This document shows positions 8,100-15,893 of a DNA stretch of 29,469 bases, one piece after another. The stretch lies in the NCBI GenBank assembly GCA_039190005.1, contig JBCCYM010000013.1, positions 1-29,469 of the forward strand, written 5' to 3'. A program made the position numbers and the translations under genes. The notes beneath the pieces are model-generated. The model worked only from the letters and a program-made list of their open reading frames with translations, searched no databases and was not told the DNA's origin. Every line of letters starts with the position of its first letter. The stretch's first letter is position 1. Source of the stretch: JBCCYM01 sp039190005. Its GTDB lineage: Bacteria; Pseudomonadota; Gammaproteobacteria; UBA12402.

Positions 8100-9339
8100 G
8101 AGTACTGTATTTATATGGTTTTAATACCATATCTTTATTGACAATAATATTAAATTCAAATCCTGGTGACACCGTCAACGTTGGTTGTATATTAATAGCC
8201 CGATTGGTCAAGGTCTGTCCAGTACTGGAAATACTGCCAGCAACACCATACAAGGCTGCCTGTGGCGCGGTTGGGATGAACTGACTGCTCGAAGAGCTGT
8301 AACCATCACCGGCAATACCGGTACCAATACTGAGAATGGATGAAAGCGTAGCCGCGCCTAAAATCCGCAACCAATGATTATCCACATTACCTTTTAAGCC
8401 TGACGCGCCGGAGAAATCAGCGGCGGCAAACTTGTTAAGCTGAATCGAATCACCATTAGGAAAGACTAATCGCTGACAGGCGAGTAATATACGTTCTTCG
8501 CCATAAGCCACTTTTGAATTGTATTCACAAATCGCTTTAGTACCCTTAGGAATCATTAAATAACGGCCATCAACGGTGTTATAAACATCCTGGCTAACCT
8601 GCGCGACTGCCATCCCGGGTAAAGAAGTATTTACCGCTGTAATTAACACAGCTGGAATAATGGTACCTGCTTGTACTTCATAAGGCGATGCAGGTCGAAC
8701 CAGTGGATGAGGATTGTAAATATCTTCCGGCTTATCACCACCACTAAGAAAACTGAGCTTTTCATCCTGCATGTTTTGCGCGGCGTACGGTGAAAACGCT
8801 TTCTCTCCCGCTTTAGCCGCGGCGGCCGCCGCCGCTTTAGAAGCCTCGCCCATATTTGCGGCACTCTCTCTTTTTGGACTTTGACCGATAAAGAAAATTT
8901 CACTGCGCTCAGCCTGAGAAAGATTAGCGGTATTGGTGGTCTCTACTGGCGTTGTCCGTTCCGGTTGAGTCTGCTGCGCGGGTCTATTTCTTAATGAAGC
9001 AAGTTGTTTTTGCAGTGCCTGTTGTGACGCTTTTAATCTTGCCAGTTCATCCTGCACTTCTTTAGGAATTTTTGGTGCCGTATTGAGATACGCCGCGATA
9101 CCTTTGGCGTCAGTATAACTGCCAGGCAGTTTTTGCACCTGACTGTCAACTGAAGAGCTCGGGCTAACTTTTGTTTGTCCACTGCGCATTCTGTTATTCG
9201 ACGGATTAAAGCCAAATAAAAACACCCATAACAACCCTAAAACCACCACTGAAGCAATAATCATGATGACCGGCTTGTTCAAGGCCGATGATTTCGGTGG
9301 TTTAACCTTTATCGATAATGGTTTTTTATTCTCACTCAT
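8083..9339 (-). CDS. virB10: VirB10/TrbI-family T4SS core protein
   Basis: A 418-aa core-complex protein that spans from inner to outer membrane and, in this family, couples ATPase energy to the outer-membrane pore. Seen: a short cytoplasmic N-terminus, one membrane helix at about residues 23-43, a linker with coiled-coil-like ELARLKASQQALQKQLASLR, an Ala-rich stretch, and a C-terminal TrbI domain (GTIIPAVLITAVNTSLPGM ... YLMIPKGTKAICEY ... LACQRLVFPNGDSIQL). The chosen start is the ATG at 9339 (MSENKKPLS), which has GAGGCG upstream. A longer TTG-started frame exists but would sit in that ribosome binding site. Confidence 0.93.
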   Translation of the reverse strand: MSENKKPLSIKVKPPKSSALNKPVIMIIASVVVLGLLWVFLFGFNPSNNRMRSGQTKVSPSSSVDSQVQKLPGSYTDAKGIAAYLNTAPKIPKEVQDELARLKASQQALQKQLASLRNRPAQQTQPERTTPVETTNTANLSQAERSEIFFIGQSPKRESAANMGEASKAAAAAAAKAGEKAFSPYAAQNMQDEKLSFLSGGDKPEDIYNPHPLVRPASPYEVQAGTIIPAVLITAVNTSLPGMAVAQVSQDVYNTVDGRYLMIPKGTKAICEYNSKVAYGEERILLACQRLVFPNGDSIQLNKFAAADFSGASGLKGNVDNHWLRILGAATLSSILSIGTGIAGDGYSSSSSQFIPTAPQAALYGVAGSISSTGQTLTNRAINIQPTLTVSPGFEFNIIVNKDMVLKPYKYSTHESVS

Positions 9340-9350
9340 AGTTAATCGCC

Positions 9351-10355
9351 TCAACGACGTTTATTGCCTTGATAGCTAATCTGCACAATGGTTTGATGCT
9401 TATTCTGCCCCATACGCAATTGCAGATCATGAACAACAGAGTCAATAATATAACAATTATTAACCACACGGTAATTCACCATATGTGGCGTCTGACCGAC
9501 AAAAAGCGCGGGCGCGTTTTCCAGTTTTGTCGGGAACTGAATAAACGTTTTATCCCCGTTATTATACACTAAAGAAGGCGTCCATGACGGCATTTGACCG
9601 CGCGGACCAGTGCTTTCAACCACATCCGCGTGATAGTTATCATCAAAATGTAGCGGATCTACTGAGGCACAAGGGTCATTTGCATCGTTATTTTGACCGG
9701 AAATCGCTGTCGGTTTTTGGACAAACATATTATCACCATAATGCCATCTTACAATTGGCGTGTAAGCATTATCGGTGGATTTTAATAATAAATAATAGGT
9801 GCGTTTGTCGGTGGTCACAATGACGGTATTGGTAATATTTGAATTTAATGGCTTAACAAGAATATGTTCGATGCCATCTGTAGGATCCGTGCTCTCAGCA
9901 CCACTGGTGGTGGTTGATACTTTCCACCGGGTAGTGTCACCCGCGGAAATTGAGGTGGTTTTTTCACCTTTCTCTAACTCGATATCAGTAATATGTAATG
10001 GCGCGGTAATAATCGTATAAATTTTACCCGCTTCATAAGGATAATACATAATACCATTAACAAAACTAGTAGACCTTACCTGCGTCGTCGCGTCTTTAGT
10101 CGCTGTTTCTACCGCCTGACTACCGGTTTCCACTTTGGTTGCTTTTTCATCAATTTTAACCGGCGCGCCAACAACTTTTTTGCTCGCCGCGTGATCGGAA
10201 GATTGCGTTTTGCTTTTAGCAATCATTTGTTTAACCGACATCGTCGGTTGTTCGACAGCTGGTTTATATGTTTGCGGACTTTGTTGATGCGTCGCGCAAG
10301 CCGCCAAAGCAAATATTGTAAGACTGATAACAATTCTACTGCAAATATTCTTCAT
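9351..10355 (-). CDS. virB9: VirB9-family T4SS core protein with its own lipobox
   Basis: A 334-aa periplasmic/outer-membrane core protein of the T4SS that forms the outer ring with VirB10. Seen: a lipoprotein signal peptide ending LAAC with lipid-accepting Cys20, then a polar Ser/Thr/Lys-rich linker to about residue 95. The VirB9 N-domain follows (IMYYPYEAGKIYTIITAPLHITDIELEKGE, described here in two parts around residue 107-136) and then a C-terminal domain with TPHMVNYRVVNNCYIIDSVV. Canonical VirB9 has a plain signal peptide and is tethered by the lipoprotein VirB7. Here VirB7 is missing and VirB9 itself appears lipidated. The gene starts 2 bases after the virB8 stop. Confidence 0.9.
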   Translation of the reverse strand: MKNICSRIVISLTIFALAACATHQQSPQTYKPAVEQPTMSVKQMIAKSKTQSSDHAASKKVVGAPVKIDEKATKVETGSQAVETATKDATTQVRSTSFVNGIMYYPYEAGKIYTIITAPLHITDIELEKGEKTTSISAGDTTRWKVSTTTSGAESTDPTDGIEHILVKPLNSNITNTVIVTTDKRTYYLLLKSTDNAYTPIVRWHYGDNMFVQKPTAISGQNNDANDPCASVDPLHFDDNYHADVVESTGPRGQMPSWTPSLVYNNGDKTFIQFPTKLENAPALFVGQTPHMVNYRVVNNCYIIDSVVHDLQLRMGQNKHQTIVQISYQGNKRR

Positions 10356-10357
10356 TG

Positions 10358-11059
10358 TTAGATTCCTGGTTTACCCTGTAATGAAAAGTGAAAATCAGTG
10401 ATATACAATCCAAGCGGATTTTGTAATATCTGTTGTTGTGTTGTGGGTGGTAAAATAGCAATGGTAAACACACCCGTATATTTTTTCTGACTGGTTTGTT
10501 GACCGGCCAAATTGATAATCGTTTCAGTCCAATTGACACTGAAGGTGTTTGGACTAATCGGATTAACACTATTGATTTCAACGGTTACTGTTTGTTTACC
10601 CAACAGTGAGATTGGACTGTTGTTTTTCCAGTAATTCGTTAAAATCATCGCCCCCCGTTCACTGAGGAAATGATAAGCGTCACTCCAGTTTTGCCTAGCA
10701 ACCACTGGATCCAACGGAACACTGCGTATCAAGGTGACAAAATGCGCGAGAAAATATTGCTGCTGTGTCTCACTTGGCGTATATGCCGCCCTTAACGGTT
10801 CCACATTGACAACCTGACCGCTAGACGTCACCTGAGCGATAAAAAGATGTGGTTTAATCTGTCTTACCGCGAACACTAGCGCTCCCACCAGCACGATGGC
10901 AAGAATACCATTGATAATAGCCGCGAAACGCCAGTTTCTTGCTTGCACCTGCGCGTTACCAATACGCTGATCCCACAGTTGTTTGGCGTGTTGATAGGGT
11001 GTTTCGATGTCAGTCTTACCCTGATACCCTTTTGTTTCTTCTTTAAATGGTTTACTCAT
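10358..11059 (-). CDS. virB8: VirB8-family T4SS assembly protein
   Basis: A 233-aa bitopic inner-membrane protein that nucleates T4SS assembly. Seen: a cytoplasmic N-terminus, one membrane helix at about residues 38-60 (FAAIINGILAIVLVGALVFAV), and a periplasmic NTF2-like domain. That domain includes a YHFLSERGAM region and an SVNWTETIINLAGQQTS segment, typical of the WxE strand of this family. The chosen start is the ATG at 11059 (MSKPFKEET), preceded by CAGGAG at good spacing and overlapping the virB4 stop by 8 bases. A 10-residue longer frame exists but lacks a site. Confidence 0.9.
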   Translation of the reverse strand: MSKPFKEETKGYQGKTDIETPYQHAKQLWDQRIGNAQVQARNWRFAAIINGILAIVLVGALVFAVRQIKPHLFIAQVTSSGQVVNVEPLRAAYTPSETQQQYFLAHFVTLIRSVPLDPVVARQNWSDAYHFLSERGAMILTNYWKNNSPISLLGKQTVTVEINSVNPISPNTFSVNWTETIINLAGQQTSQKKYTGVFTIAILPPTTQQQILQNPLGLYITDFHFSLQGKPGI

Positions 11060-13481
11060 CTGTTTTCTCCTGACGGGATAACGATTCAATAATATCCCAT
11101 GCCCAGGCTAATTGTTTAGTTTTTAAGTATGCTTCAACAAAACCTTCTCGACCATGTTCTTTGTAAAGTTCATGGAGCAACTTTTGATCCGCAGGTGTGC
11201 TGGCAGCGCAAAATGCTAACGCAATCGGCTGTAAAAGTAAATCAAATAATCGATTCCCGATCGTTGATTGGTAATAATACTGTTGTTTTGGTTTAGCCGT
11301 GGCTAAGAGCTGTAATTGCTTGTCATTTAACCCCAGTTTTTCATAATCGCCACGAATCTGCGGCTCAAGCGCCCGATCATTAGGCAATAGTATACGTGAT
11401 AAACACGATTCAATCAAACTGCTGGAAATTTCGGCGTTCAGTGCGTCACTGACTGACTGCGTGGCAAAAATAACACTGACATTTTGTTTACGCAAGCTCT
11501 TCAACCATTCACGAATCTTTTTAGCGAATGCCGGATGATCGAGAAACAGCCAGGCTTCATCAAGAATGAGCATGGTCGGCGAGCCATCAAAACGTTGCTC
11601 CAGACGATGAAATAAATAATTCAATACCGGCGCGATCACACTCGGCACATTCATCAAGGAAGACATCTCATAACACTGCCAACGCTCATCACGAATAATT
11701 TCTTCATCGGAATCCAATAATTGACCAAAGGCGCCACTCACCGTGTAAACCGACAAGGCTTGACGTAATTCCTGATTCTGTAACAAGGCGCAAAAACCGG
11801 TCAATGTGCGCTGTTGCTTAGGCGTTTGCGCCAATGCCGTCAGCGCGTTCCACAAGGCTTGCTTAATATTGGGCGTAATCGATATTTTTTCATTGATTAA
11901 TAGCATTTGCAGCCATTCAGAAGCCCAGTTTTTTTCTGAATCAACATCAATATTCGCCAGCGGCTGAAAGGCAAGGTTTTCCGATTGCACACCGAGCGCG
12001 TAGTGTGAACCGCCAACACCATAAGTGCTGGCAAGAAAACTACCGCCTTTGTCAAACACAAATACCTGAGCGTGTTCATAGCGCAAGAATTGTAAGGCCA
12101 TAAAATTCAATAAAACGGATTTACCGGCACCGGTGGGACCAAGTATCATCTGATGGCCAACATCACCAATATGATAGACCATACGGAAAGGCGTTCGGCT
12201 GTGCGTATGCAATTGCATCAACGCCGGCGCTTTTAAATGCTGATCTTCATTCTTACCCGCCCATATTGCCGAAAAAGGCATTAAGTGGGCGAGATTCAAA
12301 CTGTGAATAATCGGCTGGCGCACGTTGGCGTAGGCTTGTCCAGGCAAGGAAGATAACCAGGCTTCGACATTGTTGATTGTCTCGGCAATGGTGGTAAACC
12401 CCAGACCATTGATCACCCGCTCAACATGGCGCTGTTTCTGCTTCACTTCTTGCTCATCTGCATCCATCACCACAACGACAGTGGTATAATAACCAAAACT
12501 TACCTGACTTTCTGAAAGTTCATACAACCCCTCATCAATATCTTTCGCTTTTTCTACCGCGGCATTATCCACCAGTTGACTCTCCTGACGCGAAAAAACT
12601 TCCTGCAACATTTGTAACATGCCTTTCCGTTTAGCAAACCAACGGCGGCGATACGATTTAAGCTGTTTTTCCGCTTCGGTTTTATCCAAAGCGATGTAAC
12701 GTGTCACCCAGCGGTAGCTGAACGACAAATTATTAAGCTGATCCAATAATGCCGGCAGTGATGTCGCTGGCAAACCTAAAACCGATATGGTACGCAAATG
12801 CATATTCCCCAAACGCGGCGCGATACCCGCGACCAGCGGGGTATCGGCTAAGAAAGCGTCTAAATACATCGGTGTTTCCGGCATATTGACCTGATGATGT
12901 TTTGCCGAAATGGTCGAGTGCAAATAGCTTAACACCTCATCATCGCCCAATACTCTTGTTTCAAAGAAGATGTCGTTTAGAAGACCGAATAAGCGCTCGG
13001 TATTGGTCATAAATGACTCAAGTTGATCATTGTAATTATCAACTTCATCTTCTCGTTTTAAAAACCAATTACCCAGTTTTGATTGCCCTGTTGTCGGTGG
13101 TAACCATTGCAAGGTCAAGAAATAGGCGTTGGCAAAGTTTTCACTCATACTGCCAAACTGTTCACGGCGCTCAGCGTCAATTAAGCGGCTAATTGGATCG
13201 GGAAAATGACATTCCGGTAAATACTTTGTCGAAGGAAAGCGTTGCGATTCGATATAGATGACCCAACCGGAACCCAAACGCTTGAGCGCGTTATTTAAAC
13301 GGGCTGTCGCTGAGATAAGCTGTGGCTCAGTCGACGATTCCATATCCGGACCACGAAACCGTATCGTGCGTTGAAACGAACCATCTTTATTGAGAACGGT
13401 ACCCGGCGCGATAATCGCGGTCCAAGGCAGTAAATCACTGAGATAATAATTTTTATTGCGATATTCTTGTAAATTAAACAT
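11052..13481 (-). CDS. virB4: VirB4-family T4SS ATPase
   Basis: An 809-aa ATPase, the largest and best conserved T4SS component; it acts at the inner membrane in pilin extraction and substrate transport. Seen: Walker A ILGPTGAGKSVLLN at about residues 446-459, an RKQNVSVIFATQS motif, and Walker B TMLILDEAWLFLDHP near residue 635. The N-terminal CagE/TrbE/VirB domain occupies roughly the first 400 residues. The length is typical of the family (about 790-820 aa). It starts 45 bases after the virB3 stop. The frame is full length with no sign of decay, which argues that the apparatus is functional. Confidence 0.95.
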   Translation of the reverse strand: MFNLQEYRNKNYYLSDLLPWTAIIAPGTVLNKDGSFQRTIRFRGPDMESSTEPQLISATARLNNALKRLGSGWVIYIESQRFPSTKYLPECHFPDPISRLIDAERREQFGSMSENFANAYFLTLQWLPPTTGQSKLGNWFLKREDEVDNYNDQLESFMTNTERLFGLLNDIFFETRVLGDDEVLSYLHSTISAKHHQVNMPETPMYLDAFLADTPLVAGIAPRLGNMHLRTISVLGLPATSLPALLDQLNNLSFSYRWVTRYIALDKTEAEKQLKSYRRRWFAKRKGMLQMLQEVFSRQESQLVDNAAVEKAKDIDEGLYELSESQVSFGYYTTVVVVMDADEQEVKQKQRHVERVINGLGFTTIAETINNVEAWLSSLPGQAYANVRQPIIHSLNLAHLMPFSAIWAGKNEDQHLKAPALMQLHTHSRTPFRMVYHIGDVGHQMILGPTGAGKSVLLNFMALQFLRYEHAQVFVFDKGGSFLASTYGVGGSHYALGVQSENLAFQPLANIDVDSEKNWASEWLQMLLINEKISITPNIKQALWNALTALAQTPKQQRTLTGFCALLQNQELRQALSVYTVSGAFGQLLDSDEEIIRDERWQCYEMSSLMNVPSVIAPVLNYLFHRLEQRFDGSPTMLILDEAWLFLDHPAFAKKIREWLKSLRKQNVSVIFATQSVSDALNAEISSSLIESCLSRILLPNDRALEPQIRGDYEKLGLNDKQLQLLATAKPKQQYYYQSTIGNRLFDLLLQPIALAFCAASTPADQKLLHELYKEHGREGFVEAYLKTKQLAWAWDIIESLSRQEKTDE

Positions 13482-13526
13482 TTAATTTGTGATTGATAGC
13501 TCAAGGATTAATCTGAGCGTTTGCGT

Positions 13527-13784
13527 TTATACGTCATAATACGATTTTTTGCGAATATTACGGACGATAACCTCAAAGAAATAAGGGTCACGCTTTGCCA
13601 GTGCCACGGCCACAACATGCAAAACAACAAATACCGGTAAAGCGTAATAAAGCCGCATCCCCAACACAAACGCGGCGCCCACCGTCGCGTTTAAAATGGT
13701 AAATTGTCTTGGCGCGCCCATTAGCATAATGGGCATCACCAAGGCTTGATGAATTTTAACGCGATAACCAGCCGTTTCTTGCAC
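13527..13784 (-). CDS. virB3: VirB3-family T4SS protein
   Basis: An 85-aa membrane protein of the VirB3/TrbD family that associates with VirB4 in the inner membrane. Seen: a short N-terminus with VKIHQALVMPIMLMGAPRQ, one or two hydrophobic segments (about 29-60), and a C-terminal KRDPYFFEVIVRNI motif common in VirB3 proteins. Its size and its position between virB2 and virB4 fit. It begins 11 bases after the virB2 stop. Confidence 0.87.
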   Translation of the reverse strand: MQETAGYRVKIHQALVMPIMLMGAPRQFTILNATVGAAFVLGMRLYYALPVFVVLHVVAVALAKRDPYFFEVIVRNIRKKSYYDV

Positions 13785-13795
13785 GCCGATAAACT

Positions 13796-14113
13796 CTAAA
13801 ACATAACGCCGCCGGAAACCCCGAACAGCTTAGATAGCAGACTTGCCGCTGTAAACGCGATTGAAAGCCCCAAAACAACCTGGAATAAACGACGCATCCC
13901 GCTACCTGCTTCACCAAAGGCGATACCAAAACCCGAGATGACAATCGCGATCACCCCCAAAAACTGAGCAACCGGACCTGTGATCGATTCCAAAATGGTG
14001 TTCATCGGCCCTTCCCATGGCAAACCCGTTGTTGTCGCTGAAGCTGTTGCCACAAACATCAGTAACACAAACACAGATAAAAATTCTTTCCACACGTTTA
14101 ATCGCATTTTCAT
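13796..14113 (-). CDS. virB2: VirB2/TrbC-family major pilin
   Basis: A 105-aa pilin precursor of the T4SS. Seen: a signal peptide ending in ATASA, giving a mature protein that probably begins at Thr27. Two hydrophobic helices follow (VAQFLGVIAIVISGFGIAF and LFQVVLGLSIAFTAASLL) with the polar loop GEAGSGMRR between them. The C-terminus is SGGVMF. This helix-loop-helix layout is that of VirB2/TrbC pilins, some of which are cyclised. It is the first gene of the operon, 63 bases downstream of rlmE, behind a good promoter. With traF in the same operon, cyclisation after loss of a short C-terminal tail is plausible. Confidence 0.87.
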   Translation of the reverse strand: MKMRLNVWKEFLSVFVLLMFVATASATTTGLPWEGPMNTILESITGPVAQFLGVIAIVISGFGIAFGEAGSGMRRLFQVVLGLSIAFTAASLLSKLFGVSGGVMF

Positions 14114-14147
14114 ATTTCTTTTCTCTCGAATAAATAATTTAGGTCAA

Positions 14148-14176
14148 ATACTAACAAGGACACTGATTTATGTCAA
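14148..14176 (-). promoter_or_regulatory. Sigma-70 type promoter of the T4SS operon
   Basis: On the minus strand, a perfect -35 TTGACA (14176-14171) is followed by a 17-base spacer and a -10 TAGTAT (14153-14148, 4 of 6 matches). The -35 starts immediately after the rlmE stop codon, and virB2 begins 35 bases after the -10. No other convincing promoter was seen within the packed operon. Confidence 0.7.
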
Positions 14177-14833
14177 TTAAAGATTGCTCAAAATCGCCTG
14201 CTGTGACAATTTGTTAAGATAGCCTTTTGCCAAGACATAACACTCCGCCGAACGCTGACGTGAGGCCTTAGGTTTACGGATGATCACTTTAGAAAAATGC
14301 TGGCGCAATGTTTTGATATAACTTTCAAAGCCTTCGCCATGAAAACTTTTTACCACCAGATTACCTTGCGGTTTTAGCGCCTGTCGCGCGAAATCCAGCG
14401 CTAATTCACATAAATACATCACACGAGGCTGATCAATAGTCTTTGAACCACTGAGATTCGGCGCCATATCGGATAAAATCAGATCCAATTGACGACCATC
14501 TAATAGTGACAGCAACTGATCCAGTACCGCCTGCTCACGAAAATCGCCTTGAATAATAGTCACGCCATCTAAAGGGTCAATCGGCAATATATCCAGGGCG
14601 AATACTTGCCCCTGTCCTTTCAGATAACGACAAACCAATTGCGACCAGCCACCCGGTGCCGCACCTAAATCGGCAACCCGCATACCTGGCTTAACTAATT
14701 GGTCTTTTTCTTGTAATTCCAAAAACTTATACGCCGCGCGCGAACGAAAACCGTCTTTTTGTGCTTGTTGCACAAAAACATCGGTAAAATGTTCTTTCAA
14801 CCATTTTTTACTGGATTTCGATCGTTGCGCCAT
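14177..14833 (-). CDS. rlmE: 23S rRNA 2'-O-methyltransferase RlmE (FtsJ/RrmJ)
   Basis: RlmE methylates the 2'-O of U2552 in 23S rRNA in late 50S assembly, using S-adenosylmethionine. Seen: the N-terminal WLKEHFTDVFVQQAQKDG block, the SAM site VADLGAAPGGWSQ, LDILPIDPLDGVTIIQGDFR, the catalytic Asp in LILSDMAPNLSG, and the catalytic Lys in NLVVKSFHGEGFE. The start chosen (MAQRSKSSKKWL) best matches the family N-terminus; an in-frame ATG 36 bases upstream (14869) is possible. Neither has a strong ribosome binding site. The gene is divergent from yhbY, as in many gammaproteobacteria. The usual downstream ftsH is absent and the T4SS operon follows instead. Confidence 0.94.
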   Translation of the reverse strand: MAQRSKSSKKWLKEHFTDVFVQQAQKDGFRSRAAYKFLELQEKDQLVKPGMRVADLGAAPGGWSQLVCRYLKGQGQVFALDILPIDPLDGVTIIQGDFREQAVLDQLLSLLDGRQLDLILSDMAPNLSGSKTIDQPRVMYLCELALDFARQALKPQGNLVVKSFHGEGFESYIKTLRQHFSKVIIRKPKASRQRSAECYVLAKGYLNKLSQQAILSNL

Positions 14834-14903
14834 TTGATTAACGTTGTAAATAGTGCTTATTTGCGTCATACTTAGTTTCTAAATTATAAATTCAGAACGA
14901 GTG

Positions 14904-15179
14904 ATGCAAACAGCGGATAAAAAAAAATTACTACAGCAAGCCCACAATTTACACCCTGTGGTTAGAATTGGCAATAAAGGTTTGACTGAAGCTGTACATA
15001 TTGAAATCGAACGGGCGTTGACAGCGCATCAGTTGATTAAAATAAAAGTGCCGCAGGGCGACAACGCGCAACGCAAAGCCATGTTTAACAACATTGCCGA
15101 TTATCACGATGCTGATTTTGTCCATGCGATTGGTTTTGTCGGGGTTTTTTATCGCCCTAAACGTGCTGAGAAAAACTAA
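14904..15179 (+). CDS. yhbY: YhbY, CRM-domain ribosome assembly protein
   Basis: A 91-aa RNA-binding protein made of one CRM domain and associated with pre-50S ribosomal subunits. Seen: LHPVVRIGNKGLTEAV with the GxxG loop (GNKG), ALTAHQLIKIKV, and the terminal IGFVGVFYRPKR. The ATG at 14904 is preferred over an overlapping GTG at 14901. It shares a 70-base divergent intergenic region with rlmE; both act in large-subunit maturation. Confidence 0.92.
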   Translation: MQTADKKKLLQQAHNLHPVVRIGNKGLTEAVHIEIERALTAHQLIKIKVPQGDNAQRKAMFNNIADYHDADFVHAIGFVGVFYRPKRAEKN

Positions 15180-15198
15180 AGTAACAAAAGTTTCTGAT

Positions 15199-15274
15199 CC
15201 CTGAGCTTGCTTGCCCTGAACTTGCTTGCCCTGAGCCTGTCGAAGGGTCGAAGGGCGATCCCTGAACCTGTCGA
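15199..15274. repeat. REP-like repeat cluster (CCCTGAGC...TGTCGAAGGG type)
   Basis: A compound of short repeats: CCCTGAGCTTGC, CCCTGAACTTGC, CCCTGAGCCTGTCGAAGGG, a short GTCGAAGGG echo, and CCCTGAACCTGTCGA. The middle unit is a near copy of the 19-bp sequence found at 27134-27152 and, inverted, at 15861-15879. The cluster ends exactly where homology to a toxin reading frame begins, so it seems to have replaced the toxin's 5' part. The stretch between yhbY and the antitoxin (15180-15566) holds only this, the toxin relic and the MITE. Confidence 0.7.
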
Positions 15275-15563
15275 CTTGATATTATTGAGCATCCAAATAA
15301 AGGGACTGTTGCAATCTGAACTATTTTACGATTTCAAGCAGTGTAACTGCTTGAAATAACTGGATTCCCGCCTTCGCGGGAACGACGAAGTTGTTAGATT
15401 TCAACAGTGCCATAAAAAGCGATATGAACACCAAAAAATATATGTGGTTAATATTCAAAATTATATTTATTTAATCCCCTTTGTGGATTCAAAGAAAGGG
15501 GTATTTTTGAAAACCGTGTTTCCGAGCAGGAAACTAACTAAACAATACTTTGATAACGTATAG
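15275..15563 (+). pseudogene. Toxin relic interrupted by a MITE
   Basis: The remains of a type II toxin gene paired with the downstream antitoxin. The left piece (15275-15301) reads LDIIEHPNK. The right piece, from 15417, reads KRYEHQKIYVVNIQNY, then IYLIPFVDSKKGVFLKTVF, then PSRKLTKQYFDNV and a TAG at 15561-15563, three bases before the antitoxin ATG. The two pieces join in frame if the 110-bp element and one ATAAA copy are removed. The composite resembles, from memory of small BrnT-like toxins, the segment with EHPN, QKIY, YLVPFV and FLKT.PSRK. The first 40 or so codons are missing and replaced by REP-like sequence. The gene should be inactive. Confidence 0.7.
15302..15411 (+). mobile_element. 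110-bp MITE-like element, copy 1
   Basis: A non-coding element with terminal inverted repeats: left end GGGACTGTTGCAATCT, right end, read inverted, GGCACTGTTGAAATCT. It is flanked by a 5-bp direct repeat ATAAA (15297-15301 and 15412-15416). Inside are two perfect hairpins: an 11-bp stem with a 3-base loop at 15332-15356, and a 7-bp stem (TTCCCGC/GCGGGAA) at 15365-15382. The ends resemble the GGnnCTGTTGnAA ends of some IS5- and IS6-like elements, so it may be moved in trans by such a transposase; none is in the window. It splits a toxin gene. Confidence 0.8.
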
Positions 15564-15566
15564 GCG

Positions 15567-15848
15567 ATGATCAATATGAACAAAAAAGACAAACTGGACG
15601 CGGCTGAAGAAGATGTACTCAAATCGGTTGAAGCGGGTGAGTGGCAATCTGTAAAAGATCTTGATAAGGAAAAAACCAAAGCCATAGAACTCGCGCGATC
15701 AACCTTACGAAAATCAGAGCGCATCAATATTAGAATGCCACGCGCGGACCTGGATCGTATTAAACAAATAGCCGCTTATAAGGGACTCCCCTATCAAACA
15801 TTAGTCGCTAGTGTTTTACATAAATACGCGGCTGGACATTTTAAATAG
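15567..15848 (+). CDS. CopG/BrnA-like antitoxin, orphaned
   Basis: A 93-aa antitoxin-like protein. Seen: a charged N-terminus with KKDKLDAAEEDVLKSVEAG and EWQSVKDL, followed by a ribbon-helix-helix-like C-terminal part with RINIRMPRADLDRIKQIAA and YKGLPYQTLVASVLHKYAAG. The IRMP...D...K..A...G.PYQTL pattern is typical of CopG-type antitoxins that neutralise small toxins and repress their own operon. ATG 15567 is 3 bases after the toxin stop; an internal ATG at 15576 matches the usual MNKKDKLDA start equally well. Its toxin partner is broken, so it survives alone and may now be neutral, an anti-addiction factor, or a regulator. Confidence 0.8.
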   Translation: MINMNKKDKLDAAEEDVLKSVEAGEWQSVKDLDKEKTKAIELARSTLRKSERINIRMPRADLDRIKQIAAYKGLPYQTLVASVLHKYAAGHFK

Positions 15849-15860
15849 TCCTTAAATCCA

Positions 15861-15893
15861 CCCTTCGACAAGCTCAGGGCAAGCAGGCTCAGG
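15861..15893. repeat. REP-like repeat at the pxpC 3' end
   Basis: The 19-bp CCCTTCGACAAGCTCAGGG (15861-15879) is followed by CAAGCAGGCTCAGGG, the same family as 15199-15274 but inverted. With that cluster it brackets the toxin relic and antitoxin. On the minus strand the repeat supplies the last codons and the TGA stop of pxpC. Confidence 0.75.

Noticed and set aside
8643..9215. Two extra minus-strand frames inside virB10
   Set aside because: They are out-of-frame shadows of the TrbI gene with high Arg/Lys content typical of shifted GC-rich codons.
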